A DNA stretch of 64,000 nt from Desulfocarbo sp964620595 (lineage in GTDB: Bacteria > Desulfobacterota > Desulfarculia > Desulfarculales > Desulfarculaceae). The translations under genes were made by a program, and so were the position numbers. Of the stretch, positions 8,700-18,069 are shown piece by piece. Each line of letters starts with the position of its first letter. Position 1 is the first letter of the stretch. The notes beneath the pieces were generated by a model that saw nothing but the letters and a program-made list of their open reading frames with translations, was not told the origin of the DNA and made no database searches. The stretch lies in NCBI GenBank assembly GCA_964620595.1, contig CAZUHP010000013.1:10007-74006 (forward strand), given 5' to 3'.

Positions 8700-9898
8700 T
8701 ATCGCTAATAATCTACAGATTGGACTGCCTGGTTGGACGGGACAGGTATAGCAACGGTATATAGCCTGGCCCTGTCGGCGGTCAATCCAGGCTGCGCCGG
8801 ATGGGGCGCGAGCGGGTTTTATACTTGGTCACAGCCATAACACGCTGATATCATAACAATATTATGTTACATTCTTGTAACGGAGCCTTGGGGCGTTGCT
8901 TTGGGCGAAGGGCGGTAACTGCCCTTGCCGCCTGGGCTTCCCCGGTTAATCACATCTGTGCCTTAGTTTGGCCACAGAAACGAACTCGCTATATCTCGCG
9001 TTTTCTCTTTATTTCGGCTTTTTTCGGCCATTTTTGTCTTGGGCCGGACGATCGGACCTAACCCCTGGGAAAAATGGCGAATCTGCCGGGCCGGGCCTTT
9101 TGAGAAAATAGGCACTAGCGGCCCGGGCCAAAAAAGCGACGGCGAATGCACAAGGCTACCGCCGTCAAGGTAAATAAAGTCAGCTAGTTACGATATCGGA
9201 TCCAAGTTTACCACGTCTTTGGGCCGCAGGCCAGTGGAATTCGAGGACCAGGGCAAGGTCCCTGTGATTAGTATAGAAGGCCACAGGCGCCCGGGTTCTT
9301 GAGGGGGGAGGCGCTCCCGTGGGTGGCATAGAGGCAGGCCCGGGGGGCTACCGGGTGCCGCGCTCTTGGGCCGGGGCTTGCCCAGGATGGGGCCTGCCAC
9401 CCTGCCCGGCATCTCGGCCGCCAGGCTGGTCATGGCCCGCACCTGGCCGGCCTTGCCGGGCTTGGTGCCGCTCCTCCGGGCTGCCCTGGCTTTTCCCTGG
9501 CCTGTTATCCACCGGCTTTGCGGTATTTTCAGGGACTTTTCCACCATGAATCCTGGTTCCGGCCGGGTTTTGCACTGGTTTTCCACCGCTTCCCCACTAG
9601 GGGGAAGCTGGTTTCCCCCGGTTTTCCGGCCGGGCCCGCCCAGGGCCCGGCCGGGCAGGCCCGCGGCACCTGTCTTCCTCCGCCCCCCGCCCCCCCCGCC
9701 TGCCCCCGTTGTTATCCACCGGTTTTCCACCGGGCGGCCCCTGGGGCGAGGCTGGTTATCCACTGCCGGCCCGCCGGCCCGGCGCTGGTTCTCAACGCCT
9801 TGTCCCTTTCCCTTTCGCGCTTATCCACCACCGCTCCCCGGCCTTAGCCACTTGTAAATCAACACCCTTCGGGCTACCATGGGCCCGGAGGTGAAGCC
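8700..9898. other. oriC: Putative chromosomal origin of replication (oriC) region
   Basis: About 1.2 kb without a convincing gene next to dnaA. It contains an AT-rich block (about 8837-8881, with the palindromes CATAACAATATTATG and GTTACATTCTTGTAAC), a second AT-richer block (8960-9060), and seven DnaA-box-like 9-mers at 9505-9829. An AT-rich unwinding element plus clustered boxes next to dnaA is the classical bacterial oriC layout. Frames here are shadows: the repeated VENRW-type words are just the boxes translated. Confidence 0.75.
9505..9829 (+). promoter_or_regulatory. Cluster of seven DnaA-box-like sites
   Basis: Matches to TTATCCACA with one or two changes: TTATCCACC at 9505, 9712 and 9821; TTATCCACT at 9756; TTTTCCACC at 9537, 9579 and 9723. 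All lie on the + strand, and 9712 and 9723 are spaced 11 bp, one helical turn. The common last base is C rather than A. Confidence 0.8.
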
Positions 9899-10900
9899 TT
9901 GCTCTTTGCGCGCGGTCGCAGAATCCTGCTTGCCGGGGGCTTGGCCCTGGTGTTGGCCTTGGTGTTGGGGAGGCCGGGCCCGGCCGCAGCCCTGGACAAG
10001 GTGCGCCTGGGCCTGCACTGGGTGCACCAGGCCCAGTTCGCCGGCTTCTACCTGGCCCAGGACGCGGGCATATACCGCAAGTACGGCCTGGAGGTGGAGA
10101 TCCTGCCCGGCGGGCCGGGCATAGACCCCCTCAAGGACCTGCTGGCGGAAAAATGCGACTTTGCCACCGGCTGGCTCTCGGGCGCCATGGAACTCCGCGC
10201 CCAGGGCTACCCTCTGGTGCTCCTGGCCCAGCTCATCCAGCGTTCGGCCCTGCTTCTGGTCACCTTTGCGGACCGGGACATAAGTTGCGTGAAGGACCTG
10301 AACGGCCGGCGGGTGGGCCTGTGGGGGGGGCATTTCAACCTGCTTCCCCACGCCCTGTTCAAGCGCGAGGGCATCCGGGTGGAGGAGGTGCCCCAGAACG
10401 TATCCATGACTCCGCTTTTGCGGGGGGCGGTGGATGCGGCGGCGGCCATGTACTACAACGAGTACCATCAGCTCTTTTTGGCCGGGGTGGACCTGGATGA
10501 CATGGTGGTGTTCGATTTCGCCGACCTGGGGCTCAATTTTCCGGAGGACGGCATCTACGCCCTGGAGTCCTTGCGCCAAAAGAAGCCGGATTTGTGCCGC
10601 CGGTTCGTGCAGGCCAGCCTGGAGGGATGGCGGCTCACCTTCACCCGGCCCCGAGAGGCCCTGGCCTCGGTGATGAAGCGGGTGGAGAAGGCCCGCCTGG
10701 CCACCAACGTCTGCCATCAGCGCTGGATGCTGCGGGCCATGCAGGAGCTGATCACCTACCGGGTGGGCCGGCAGGGATTGGGCGAGCTTTCGCCCAAGGA
10801 TTTCGAACTGGTCAACCGGGTGCTGGTGGACCAGGGGCTCATGGACCTGCCCCTGGACCGCGAGGTGTTCTACCAGCCCCTGGAGGATGGACGGCCATGA
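9899..10900 (+). CDS. NMT1/THI5-like periplasmic substrate-binding protein
   Basis: 333 residues. The TTG start at 9899 is set by GGAGGTG six bases ahead. A hydrophobic signal peptide (ILLAGGLALVLALVLG) ends near AAALDKV, followed by the NMT1/THI5 fold: LGLHWVHQAQFAGFYLAQDAG near 38-58, and GLEVEILPGGPG. Proteins of this family bind thiamine-pyrimidine-like or other small ligands, usually for an ABC transporter. Here no permease follows; the stop overlaps a membrane PP2C phosphatase, so it probably serves as a ligand sensor for signalling. Confidence 0.85.
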   Translation: MLFARGRRILLAGGLALVLALVLGRPGPAAALDKVRLGLHWVHQAQFAGFYLAQDAGIYRKYGLEVEILPGGPGIDPLKDLLAEKCDFATGWLSGAMELRAQGYPLVLLAQLIQRSALLLVTFADRDISCVKDLNGRRVGLWGGHFNLLPHALFKREGIRVEEVPQNVSMTPLLRGAVDAAAAMYYNEYHQLFLAGVDLDDMVVFDFADLGLNFPEDGIYALESLRQKKPDLCRRFVQASLEGWRLTFTRPREALASVMKRVEKARLATNVCHQRWMLRAMQELITYRVGRQGLGELSPKDFELVNRVLVDQGLMDLPLDREVFYQPLEDGRP

Positions 10901-12813
10901 GGCCCCACGTGCTCAAGCTGCGCTCCCGCTTCGTGCTGTTCGTGTTGGCCGGGGTGGGGCTCATCGCCGCGCTCATGGGCGGCATCACCTTTTTCGAGAG
11001 CCGCGAGGCCCTGGTGGACTCCCGCCAGGAGCAGCTCTTCGACCTGGCCCAGGGCCAGGCCGCCGAGCTGGGCCGGCGGCTGGTCCAGGTGGCCCAGGCC
11101 ACCCGGGGCCTGGCCGCCGCCCTGCAGGTCTTCCCCAAGCCCGACGAGGAGCAGCTTCACACCCTGATCCGGCGCTTCATCGTGTCCTCCAAGAGGATAT
11201 ACGGCATCGGCGTGGCCTACGCGCCCTATGCCTACCAGCCCCAGCGCAAGTTCTTCGCGCCCTACCTGCACCGCTCCAAGCGGGGAGTGGTTCCCTCGGT
11301 CATAGACAGCCCGGCCTACAACTACCCCCGCCACGACTGGTACCTGTTGCCGGCCCTGCTGGGCAAGCCGGTGTGGACCGAGCCCTACTTCGGCGAGGGC
11401 GGGGGCATCGTGATGGCCACCTACTGCGTTCCCCTGGTGCAGGGAGGCAAGATCCAGGGGGTGGTGGCCACCGACATCTCCCTGGAGGCGTTGGGGCGCG
11501 AGGTGGCCAACCTGGCGGTGGGACACCATGGCTACGCCTTTCTCATCAGCCGCCAGGGGGCCTTCCTGGCCGCGCCCCGGCCGGAGTGGGTCATGCGCGA
11601 GACCATCTTCTCCCTGGCCGAGGAGCGGGGATTGCGCGACATGCGCACCCTGGGCCGGCGCATGATCCGGGGCGGGGCCGGGGTGGAGCGGGTGGTCGGC
11701 TGGTTGAGCGGCGAGCCGGCCTGGCTGGCCTTCGCGCCGGTGCGGGAGGTGGGCTGGAGCTTCGGGGTGGTGGTTCCCGAAAGCGAGGTGTTGGCCCCGG
11801 CCTTTGCCCTGGCCCGGCGCCAGGTGTTGGTGGCGGCGGTGGGGCTGCCGGCCCTGGTGCTGGTGGTGTGGCTGTTGGTGATGGGCCTCACCCGGCCCTT
11901 GCAGCGCCTGGCCGCGGCGGCCAAGCGCCTGGCCTCGGGCGATCTCAGCACCCGGGTGGAGGGCGTGCGTCCCGGGGACGAGGTGGGCGAGCTGGCCCAG
12001 TCCTTCAACACCATGGTGGAGGACCTGAACTCCTACGTGGACAAGCTCACCGCCACCACCGCGGCCAAGGAGCGCATCGAGAGCGAGCTGGACCTGGCCC
12101 GCCAGATCCAGATGTCCATCCTGCCGCGCACCTATCCGGCCTTCCCGGAGCACAAGGAGTTCGACCTGTTCGCCAAGACCCACCCGGCCCGGGAGGTGGG
12201 CGGCGACTTCTACGACTTCTTCTTCGTGGATGACAACCGCCTGGTCTTCGTGGTGGGCGACGTGTCCGGCAAGGGGGTGCCCGCGGCGCTTTTCATGACC
12301 GTGTCCCGTACCCTCATCAAGAACGCGGCCACCCATCACCCCGACCCCATCGAGGCCCTGGAGGAGGTCAACGCCCAGATCCTGCCCGACAACGAGATGT
12401 GCATGTTCGTCACCGTGTTCTACGGGCTGTACGAGCTGGACCGGGCCCGGCTGACCTATGCCTGCGCCGGGCATCCCGCCCCGCTCCTGCGCCGGGCCGA
12501 CGGCCAGGTGGAGCAGATACCCACCACCGGCGGCATGGCGGTGGGGGTGTTCGACCAGATGGGGCTCACCCGCGGCGAGCTGGACCTGGAGCCGGGCGAC
12601 ACGCTGTTGGTTTTCACCGACGGCCTGGACGAGGCCTTGAACCCGGCGGGCGAGCAGTTCGGCCTGGAGCGGGCCAAGCAGTGGTTGGCCTCCACCGAGC
12701 TGACCGAGGCGCCGGTGATGATCGACCGCCTGGTGCAGCACCACCGCCGGTTCACCGGCGAGGTGGAACAATTCGACGATTTGACCCTGTTGGTCTTCCG
12801 CCGGAGAGAGTAG
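10897..12813 (+). CDS. Membrane sensor PP2C (SpoIIE-type) serine phosphatase with Cache and HAMP domains
   Basis: 638 residues. TM1 about 12-30; a periplasmic double-Cache-like domain about 40-300 (Cache-type words HDWYLLP and VVATDISLEALG); TM2 about 305-330; HAMP about 330-385 (TRPLQRLAAAAKRLASGDLS); a coiled linker; and a SpoIIE/PP2C domain about 425-635 with GGDFYDFF and GDVSGKGVPAALFM metal-binding motifs. It should dephosphorylate a STAS-type antagonist in response to a periplasmic ligand. The ATGA overlap with the upstream binding protein implies coupled expression. Confidence 0.9.
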   Translation: MRPHVLKLRSRFVLFVLAGVGLIAALMGGITFFESREALVDSRQEQLFDLAQGQAAELGRRLVQVAQATRGLAAALQVFPKPDEEQLHTLIRRFIVSSKRIYGIGVAYAPYAYQPQRKFFAPYLHRSKRGVVPSVIDSPAYNYPRHDWYLLPALLGKPVWTEPYFGEGGGIVMATYCVPLVQGGKIQGVVATDISLEALGREVANLAVGHHGYAFLISRQGAFLAAPRPEWVMRETIFSLAEERGLRDMRTLGRRMIRGGAGVERVVGWLSGEPAWLAFAPVREVGWSFGVVVPESEVLAPAFALARRQVLVAAVGLPALVLVVWLLVMGLTRPLQRLAAAAKRLASGDLSTRVEGVRPGDEVGELAQSFNTMVEDLNSYVDKLTATTAAKERIESELDLARQIQMSILPRTYPAFPEHKEFDLFAKTHPAREVGGDFYDFFFVDDNRLVFVVGDVSGKGVPAALFMTVSRTLIKNAATHHPDPIEALEEVNAQILPDNEMCMFVTVFYGLYELDRARLTYACAGHPAPLLRRADGQVEQIPTTGGMAVGVFDQMGLTRGELDLEPGDTLLVFTDGLDEALNPAGEQFGLERAKQWLASTELTEAPVMIDRLVQHHRRFTGEVEQFDDLTLLVFRRRE

Positions 12814-13049
12814 AATTCATTAAGCCTGCTCCGCGGACGCATCCCTGGAATTTTTGCTGATCAGGAGATATGGTTTCGGCTGCCATGCAGCCTGGGCGGC
12901 GCCAGCCTACGGCGCCCCGCCCTTGGTGTTTGGGGGCGAACGTCATATTCCTCGGGGGCCGGAGTTCGGGCCGCCCCCGCCTGCCGCCCCCCGCCGCCTC
13001 CAGGGCAGGAGGTGAAAGCCGGGATGGTGGGGAAAGTGGGAAGCAGGAG

Positions 13050-13709
13050 ATGAAGGAAGACTTTGAGAAACGTATCGAGGAGCTGGAACAACGCTACCGG
13101 TTCATTGCCGACAACCTGGTGGATGCCATCTGGGTGCTGGACATCGAGACCCAGACCTATGACTTCATCACCCCCTCGGTGGAGAGGCTGAGCGGCTACC
13201 GGGCCGAGGAGTACGAGGGGGTCCACCTGGCCCAGAGGCTCACCCCCAGTTCCTATGAAAGGGCGGTGGCGCTGTTCAGCAAGGAAAAGGAGGCCTTCGA
13301 AAAGGGCATGGAGCGCAAGCTGGTGCTGGAGGTGGAGAGCCTGCGCAAGGACGGCCAGCCCTTCTGGATGGAGGTGACCGCCAAGCTGTTCCGGGACAAG
13401 CACGGCCACTTGAAGGTGGCCGGGGTGAGCAAGGACATCACCCGGCGCAAAAGCGCCGAAAGGGAGCGCGAGGCGCTCATCAAGGACCTGGGCAAGGCCC
13501 TGGCCGAAAAGGAGGCGCTGCTCAAGGAGGTGCGGATATTGCGGGGGCTCTTGCCCATATGCTCCGGCTGCCGCAGGATACGCGACAGCCAGGGCAGGTG
13601 GTGGCCTTTGGACGCCTATGTGGAGAAGCACAGCGAGGCCAGGATCACCCACACCATCTGCCCGGAGTGCACCGAGGTGTTCTACGGCAAGCAGAAGAAA
13701 ACCACCTAG
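13050..13709 (+). CDS. PAS-domain protein with Cys-rich C-terminal domain
   Basis: 219 residues. A short coiled coil, a PAS domain about 20-130 with a PAC-like end (VAGVSKDITRRK), a second coiled coil, then CSGCRRIRDSQGRWWPLDAYVEKHS and ICPECTEVFY. This C-terminal CxxC...CxxC domain follows PAS domains in many deltaproteobacterial signalling proteins and likely binds zinc. No kinase or output domain is present. Start: ATG 13050 with GGGAAG six bases ahead; longer upstream frames are low-complexity and lack a site. Confidence 0.8.
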   Translation: MKEDFEKRIEELEQRYRFIADNLVDAIWVLDIETQTYDFITPSVERLSGYRAEEYEGVHLAQRLTPSSYERAVALFSKEKEAFEKGMERKLVLEVESLRKDGQPFWMEVTAKLFRDKHGHLKVAGVSKDITRRKSAEREREALIKDLGKALAEKEALLKEVRILRGLLPICSGCRRIRDSQGRWWPLDAYVEKHSEARITHTICPECTEVFYGKQKKTT

Positions 13710-13795
13710 CGGCGTTCTTCAAGGGGCGCGCTGCGGGGAGTGCTGCACCCGGGGAAGGGGCCGGCCGCGCCGGGCTGCTTCCCGGGCGCCGTCGG

Positions 13796-14413
13796 CTAGC
13801 CGCCGCCTGCCACCAGGCCCATGATCATCTCCTCGGCCTTGTCCAGGCTCACCAGGCTGGTGTTGAGCACCAGGTGGTAGTGGGAGGGGTCGTCGGGGTC
13901 CTCCACCCCGAGGCTGGCGAGGAAGCGGTTGCGGCGGCGCTGCTCCTTTTCCACCAGCCGTTCGGCCTTGTCCCGCGTCAGGTCGTAATGTTCCATCATG
14001 AACTTAACGCGGTCCTGGTGGGCGGCGACCAGGAGCACCCGGTAGGCATCCGGGCAGTCGGCCAGGATGAACTGGCTGCCCCGCCCCAGGATCACCACCT
14101 TGCCGTGGTCGGCGATGCGCTTGATGACCTGGCTCAGGAACTCGCGGTAGCGCTTCTCGTTGAAGTCGTGGAGCTTGTCGCCCAGGTGGCGCTCCACGAA
14201 GTCCGAGGGCACCAGGTTGCTGATGAAGCGCATGAGCCGGTCGCCGGCCTCCTTGTCCACCGCCTCCACCCAGTCCAGGGAGACCTGGGCCTCCCGGGCC
14301 ACCTGGTGCAGCACGTCGTTGTACACGAAGGTCCAGCCCAGGCGCTTGGCCAGCCTCTCGCCCAAGGTCTTGCCGCCGGCGCCGAACTGGCGCGATAGGC
14401 ACAGCACGCTCAT
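13796..14413 (-). CDS. Cytidylate kinase-like family protein
   Basis: 205 residues. The P-loop-like RQFGAGGKTLGERLAKRLG at the N-terminus and the ILGRGSQFILAD motif near 110 match the cytidylate-kinase-like family, distinct from housekeeping Cmk. Deltaproteobacteria carry several such genes; the substrate is unknown. The gene is convergent with the PAS gene and ends in GGG codons. Confidence 0.8.
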   Translation of the reverse strand: MSVLCLSRQFGAGGKTLGERLAKRLGWTFVYNDVLHQVAREAQVSLDWVEAVDKEAGDRLMRFISNLVPSDFVERHLGDKLHDFNEKRYREFLSQVIKRIADHGKVVILGRGSQFILADCPDAYRVLLVAAHQDRVKFMMEHYDLTRDKAERLVEKEQRRRNRFLASLGVEDPDDPSHYHLVLNTSLVSLDKAEEMIMGLVAGGG

Positions 14414-14848
14414 AAATGGCTCCTCTTGTTTGGGCCGCGTTTCTGCTTACCCCACCTTTTCTATCATCATAGCAAAATATGCCCTCCCAGGTGGAGGTCA
14501 CGCCCGCGGGGGGGCGACGGGGGGCGGGGGGGGCGACGGGGGCGACGGGGGGCGACGGGCGAGGCGACGGTGGGCGGGGAGATGGGGGTGACGGGGTCGG
14601 GGGGACTGGTCATGGTCCGGCCGTGGCCTGCGGGGAGCGGCTGCCTCGGTAGGGGGGACAGAGGGGCGCGGGCAAGGGAGTGGGCGCGGGCGGCTCTGCC
14701 GGCGTCCCGGCGCGGGGGTGTTCTTCACGGTCCGGGGGGTGTCATTGTCCCGGCGCGGGGGGGCAATGGTCCAGCAGGGGGAGGTGCGCTCTGGGGCCTT
14801 GTCGGCGTCCGGCGGGGTGTTCCGGCTCGGGGCGCGGCTGCCCAGGGG
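14414..14848. other. Intergenic spacer, low-complexity G-rich DNA
   Basis: 435 bases between two - strand genes. The left end (14440-14480) is the AT-richer upstream region of the kinase-like gene. Most of the rest is G-rich simple sequence on the + strand. No coding signal was found on either strand. Confidence 0.6.
14507..14600. repeat. CGACGGGGGG tract, copy C
   Basis: Six to eight degenerate GGGGGCGACG units in tandem on the + strand, the same word as in the tracts at 6111 and 16240. Confidence 0.8.
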
Positions 14849-15268
14849 CTAGCGGATCATGTGGGTGACTTCGGCGTTCACCACCCCGTAGATCTCCTCG
14901 TCAGTGCCGTACACGTCCACCACCGAGCGGTGGTTGATCAGCTTTTCGATGATGAAGGCGGTCACGTACAGGCTGATGCGGTTGGGGCGGGAAACCAGGT
15001 TGCGTAAGGGGCTGATGGCGTACTGGATGTCGAAGTCCTCGGCTTGGAGCAGCTCTCCCAGGTTGGAGGCCAACTGCTCCTCCACGTCGCGCTGGCTGGT
15101 GGTTTCGATGAGCTTGGAGTCCACCAGTTTCATGGCCAGGCGCTGGGCGAGCTGGTCTGCACAGTCGCCCAACTGGGAAAGCTGGCGGTTCCAGGCCGAC
15201 TGGCGGGAACTCTCCAGGCGGGAGATCAGGTTCTCCTCGCGATAGTTGGTATTGAATCCACCGCCCAT
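14849..15268 (-). CDS. Conserved-looking protein of unknown function
   Basis: 139 residues. The start ATG 15268 is preceded by AAGGAAGG. The N-terminus MGGGFNTNYREENLISRLESS leads into amphipathic helices, then a helix-strand region (VTAFIIEKLINHRSVVDVYGTD) and a short end, EVTHMIR. No signal peptide, TM or catalytic motif. The codon pattern is that of a real gene with an ordinary soluble-protein composition. Not recognised. Confidence 0.6.
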   Translation of the reverse strand: MGGGFNTNYREENLISRLESSRQSAWNRQLSQLGDCADQLAQRLAMKLVDSKLIETTSQRDVEEQLASNLGELLQAEDFDIQYAISPLRNLVSRPNRISLYVTAFIIEKLINHRSVVDVYGTDEEIYGVVNAEVTHMIR

Positions 15269-15485
15269 GGCGTATTCCTTCCTTCGAGTGGGGGGCGCGT
15301 GTGCGCGAGCCCGAAAAAAGCCACCTGCGGGCCGGGTCCGGGTTGGCGGGCGAGTGGTTTTGTTATAGAATCTTCCGGCCCTTATCCGTGCCGGCCGCCT
15401 GGCCCGCCCCAATCGGCGGCCACCAGGCTTTATTATCACCCAACTGGCTTCCGCGCAATCACAAGTTGCACCCTGGCTCCAAAAA

Positions 15486-16205
15486 ATGAACCCATTCTCC
15501 CTGGATTATCCCTGCCCCCCCTGGCTGGAGGACGAGGCGCTGCTCATCGAGCACGCCGGCGAGATGCCCGAGGTGGCCCTGGCCGAGTCCCTGCACCACC
15601 TGGGCGGCCTGGCCCCGGAGGAGTTGGCCTGCCTGCAGGCGGCCTGCGCCCGGGGCTACCTGGCCATCATCCGGCGGGACCTGGACCCGGCCAACATCGG
15701 TCTGCCCGTCTTCCGGGGCCTGGAGCGGGCCCGGGTCAACCTGGCCCGGCTGGAGCGCTTCCTGGCCGGCCTGGGGGGCGTCCTGCCCCCAGGGGTGCGG
15801 GCCGGGTTGGCTGCGGACCTGGAGCGGTTCCTGGCGGCCGAGCAGGAGGCCCTGGACCTGGGCCGGCCCTACACCGCCGCCCCGCCCGGGCAGGCGCGCG
15901 CCTTGGCCCGGGAGCTGGGCCTGGAGGTGGACCAATGGCAAGGGCTGTGGGAGCGGCTGGCGGACTTGCCCGCGCCGGACTTTTTGGGGCTGCGCGCCCT
16001 GCGGCGCCTCGAGGCCCCGGCAGCAGCGGCCAAGCGCCGGCAGGTGCGGGACGGCCGCCTGGTCGTGGAGTTGGTGGACGGGGAGGGCAGGGTTCTGGCC
16101 GCGGCAGCACTGCCCTGGCACAGCCCGGCGGCGGCGGTGGCAGAGGAGAATCGCGCCCGCGCCGAAGAGGTATGGGCCCTGCTGCCCCAGCCGGCAAGGC
16201 CCTGA
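15486..16205 (+). CDS. Protein of unknown function
   Basis: 239 residues, Leu/Ala-rich and helical, with many acidic and Arg residues. The C-terminal third (GRLVVELVDGEGRVLAAAALPWHSP) looks like a small beta hairpin domain. No TM or known motif. Isolated gene, divergent from the 139-residue protein at 15,268. No strong ribosome-binding site precedes the ATG. Not recognised. Confidence 0.55.
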   Translation: MNPFSLDYPCPPWLEDEALLIEHAGEMPEVALAESLHHLGGLAPEELACLQAACARGYLAIIRRDLDPANIGLPVFRGLERARVNLARLERFLAGLGGVLPPGVRAGLAADLERFLAAEQEALDLGRPYTAAPPGQARALARELGLEVDQWQGLWERLADLPAPDFLGLRALRRLEAPAAAAKRRQVRDGRLVVELVDGEGRVLAAAALPWHSPAAAVAEENRARAEEVWALLPQPARP

Positions 16206-16239
16206 GCCCCGCTGCCGCGGGCTTGGGGCGACCCCTCTG

Positions 16240-16322
16240 TCCCCCCTCGTCCCCGCCCCCCCCGTCGCCCCCCCGTCGCCCCCTGTCGCCCCCTGTCGCC
16301 CCCCCGTCGCCCCCCCGTCGGC
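16240..16322. repeat. CGACGGGGGG tract, copy D (C-rich on +)
   Basis: At least five tandem CCCCCGTCGC-type units between the convergent genes ending at 16205 and 16332. It is the complement of the units at 6111 and 14507. Confidence 0.8.
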
Positions 16323-16331
16323 GGCCGGGGG

Positions 16332-17678
16332 CTACTTCTTGGCCTTGGGGCGGTGGGGCTCCAGTTTCCTGAGTATCACCTCGGGCACCGGGTAGTTCAT
16401 CTTGAGCGCCGCGTCGGCGTGTTCGATGGCCCGGGGCCAGTCTTCTTTCAGGATATAGGCCGCGGCCAAGTTGCTGTGGGCGTCGGCCAGGGTGGGGTCC
16501 AGGGCCAGGGCCTTGTTGAACTCGTCGATCGCCTGGTTGTAGCGTTTCTTCTGGGCATAGAGGGTGCCCAGGTTGAGGTGGGCCGCGGCGTAGCTGGGGT
16601 TGATGTCCAGGGCCTTGAGGTATTGCTGCTCCGCCTCCTTGAGCTTGCCCTGGTAGAAGAGGGCCAGGCCCAGGTCGCTGTGGGCCTCCTCGTTGAAGGG
16701 GGCCACCGCCAGGGTGGCGCGGTACTGGCGTTCGGCTTCCGGCAGGTCACCCTCGTAGAGGGCCAGGCCGCCCAGGCCGTAGTGGGCCTCGGCCAGGTCC
16801 GGGTTTACGGCCAGGGCCTTGCGGAAGAGCCGGCGCGCCTCGGCCAGCTTGCCCTCGTCGCGGGCCACCATGGCCAGGGACACGTAGGCCAGGGCGGTGT
16901 TCGGCCGCTTGGCCAGCACCTGGCGCCACATGGCCTTGGCCTTGTCCTTCTGGCCCAGGCCGGCCAGCAGGTTGGCCTCGAAGAGCTTGGCCTGCCACAG
17001 GCCCGGGTCGCTCTTGCCGGCCTGGGCGAAAAGCTCGGCCGCCCTCTTGACCTGTCCGTCGGTCATGGCCAGGAAGCCCTCGGCAAATTTGGCCACCGCC
17101 TTGGCGGACACCTTGCCCGCCAGGGCCTGGCGGGTCATCTCCAGCAAGAACGGCGTGGAGCTTTCATGGGGATTGAGGCCTATGGACTCCGAGAAGTCGG
17201 CCTCCGCGTCCTTCAGCTTGCCGGCCACCAGGGCCTCCACCCCGGCCATGGCCTGCTGGCGGGCCTCCAGGAAACGTTGCTCCGGATCGGCGTGAGAGGC
17301 CGGAGAGGTGGTCTTGGCCTTGGCCGCGCCGAAGCGCATGAGTATGTTGTAGCCGCCCTCGGTGGGCACGATGGGGCTGGGCTGGTTGGGGGGCAGGCCC
17401 TTCAGGGCCTGGCGGAACTCGCTCCGCAGGCGCTTCAGGGGCACCCGCCCCAGCCGGCCCCCCCGGGAGGCGGTGGGCCCCAGGGAGTGGGCCTTGGCCA
17501 GGGACTCGAAGCTCTCACCCTTGAGCAGTCGCTGCCGGATTTTTTGGGCCAGGGCCTTGTCCTTCACGGTGATCACGCCCAAATCCACCTCGTCCTGGGC
17601 CAGGGCGCCCGGAGGCAGGGCCAAGACCATCAGCACCAGTCCCAGCACCATCACTGCACTCAGCCTAAGAGGGCTCAT
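16332..17678 (-). CDS. Exported parvulin-like/TPR repeat protein
   Basis: 448 residues. The signal peptide (VMVLGLVLMVLALPPGALA) is cleaved near residue 27. Residues about 30-115 resemble a PpiC/parvulin prolyl isomerase domain (ITVKDKALAQKIRQRLLKGESFESLA, then GGRLGRV). The rest is at least six TPR units, for example EAHYGLGGLALYEGDLPEAERQY. Likely a periplasmic scaffold or chaperone. The parvulin domain is short, so isomerase activity is uncertain. Confidence 0.8.
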   Translation of the reverse strand: MSPLRLSAVMVLGLVLMVLALPPGALAQDEVDLGVITVKDKALAQKIRQRLLKGESFESLAKAHSLGPTASRGGRLGRVPLKRLRSEFRQALKGLPPNQPSPIVPTEGGYNILMRFGAAKAKTTSPASHADPEQRFLEARQQAMAGVEALVAGKLKDAEADFSESIGLNPHESSTPFLLEMTRQALAGKVSAKAVAKFAEGFLAMTDGQVKRAAELFAQAGKSDPGLWQAKLFEANLLAGLGQKDKAKAMWRQVLAKRPNTALAYVSLAMVARDEGKLAEARRLFRKALAVNPDLAEAHYGLGGLALYEGDLPEAERQYRATLAVAPFNEEAHSDLGLALFYQGKLKEAEQQYLKALDINPSYAAAHLNLGTLYAQKKRYNQAIDEFNKALALDPTLADAHSNLAAAYILKEDWPRAIEHADAALKMNYPVPEVILRKLEPHRPKAKK

Positions 17679-18069
17679 GCTGGTCTTTCTCCTTTATGCG
17701 GCCGGCAAAAATCCTGAAGGGCGGCCGCGGGTTGCAACGCTGCCTAGTAAACCGGCCCCGGCCGGGCCTGTCAAGCCCCGCCCCTTTCCCGGCCGGGGTG
17801 GGGCGCAAAAGAACTTGTGAAATCTTAGCGATCCGCTCATAATTCTGCTCATGAGTGGGCTTGGCCGGTAGAGGACCCTTGACTGGCCCGGCCTTGTGCC
17901 ATATACATTCTGGCGAGGAATAAAAAATAGTTAGCCTGATATACCTGCCGGGGACCACTTGGGACCAATACTAACCAGGGCCGGGCAGCAGTGGCAGGCC
18001 GGTTTCGCCCTTGGGCGATAGGAAACCCAGGCGCCAGAGCCGACCGCGGGCCCGTCAACCGGAGGAAAC
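17679..18069. other. Divergent intergenic region before the thiosulfate transporter
   Basis: About 390 bases holding the promoters of the TPR gene (-) and the YeeE gene (+). AT-richer stretches near 17815-17860 and 17915-17945 are candidate promoter sites, but no clear -35/-10 pair could be chosen. No gene was found. Confidence 0.5.

Noticed and set aside
9188..9763. 191-residue - strand frame in the oriC region
   Set aside because: Its repeated VENRW/VEN words are translations of the DnaA boxes, composition is Gly/Arg/Pro low-complexity, and there is no ribosome-binding site.
16240..16322. G/C-rich tandem tract as a CRISPR array
   Set aside because: The units are about 10 bp, degenerate, with no spacers and no cas genes nearby.
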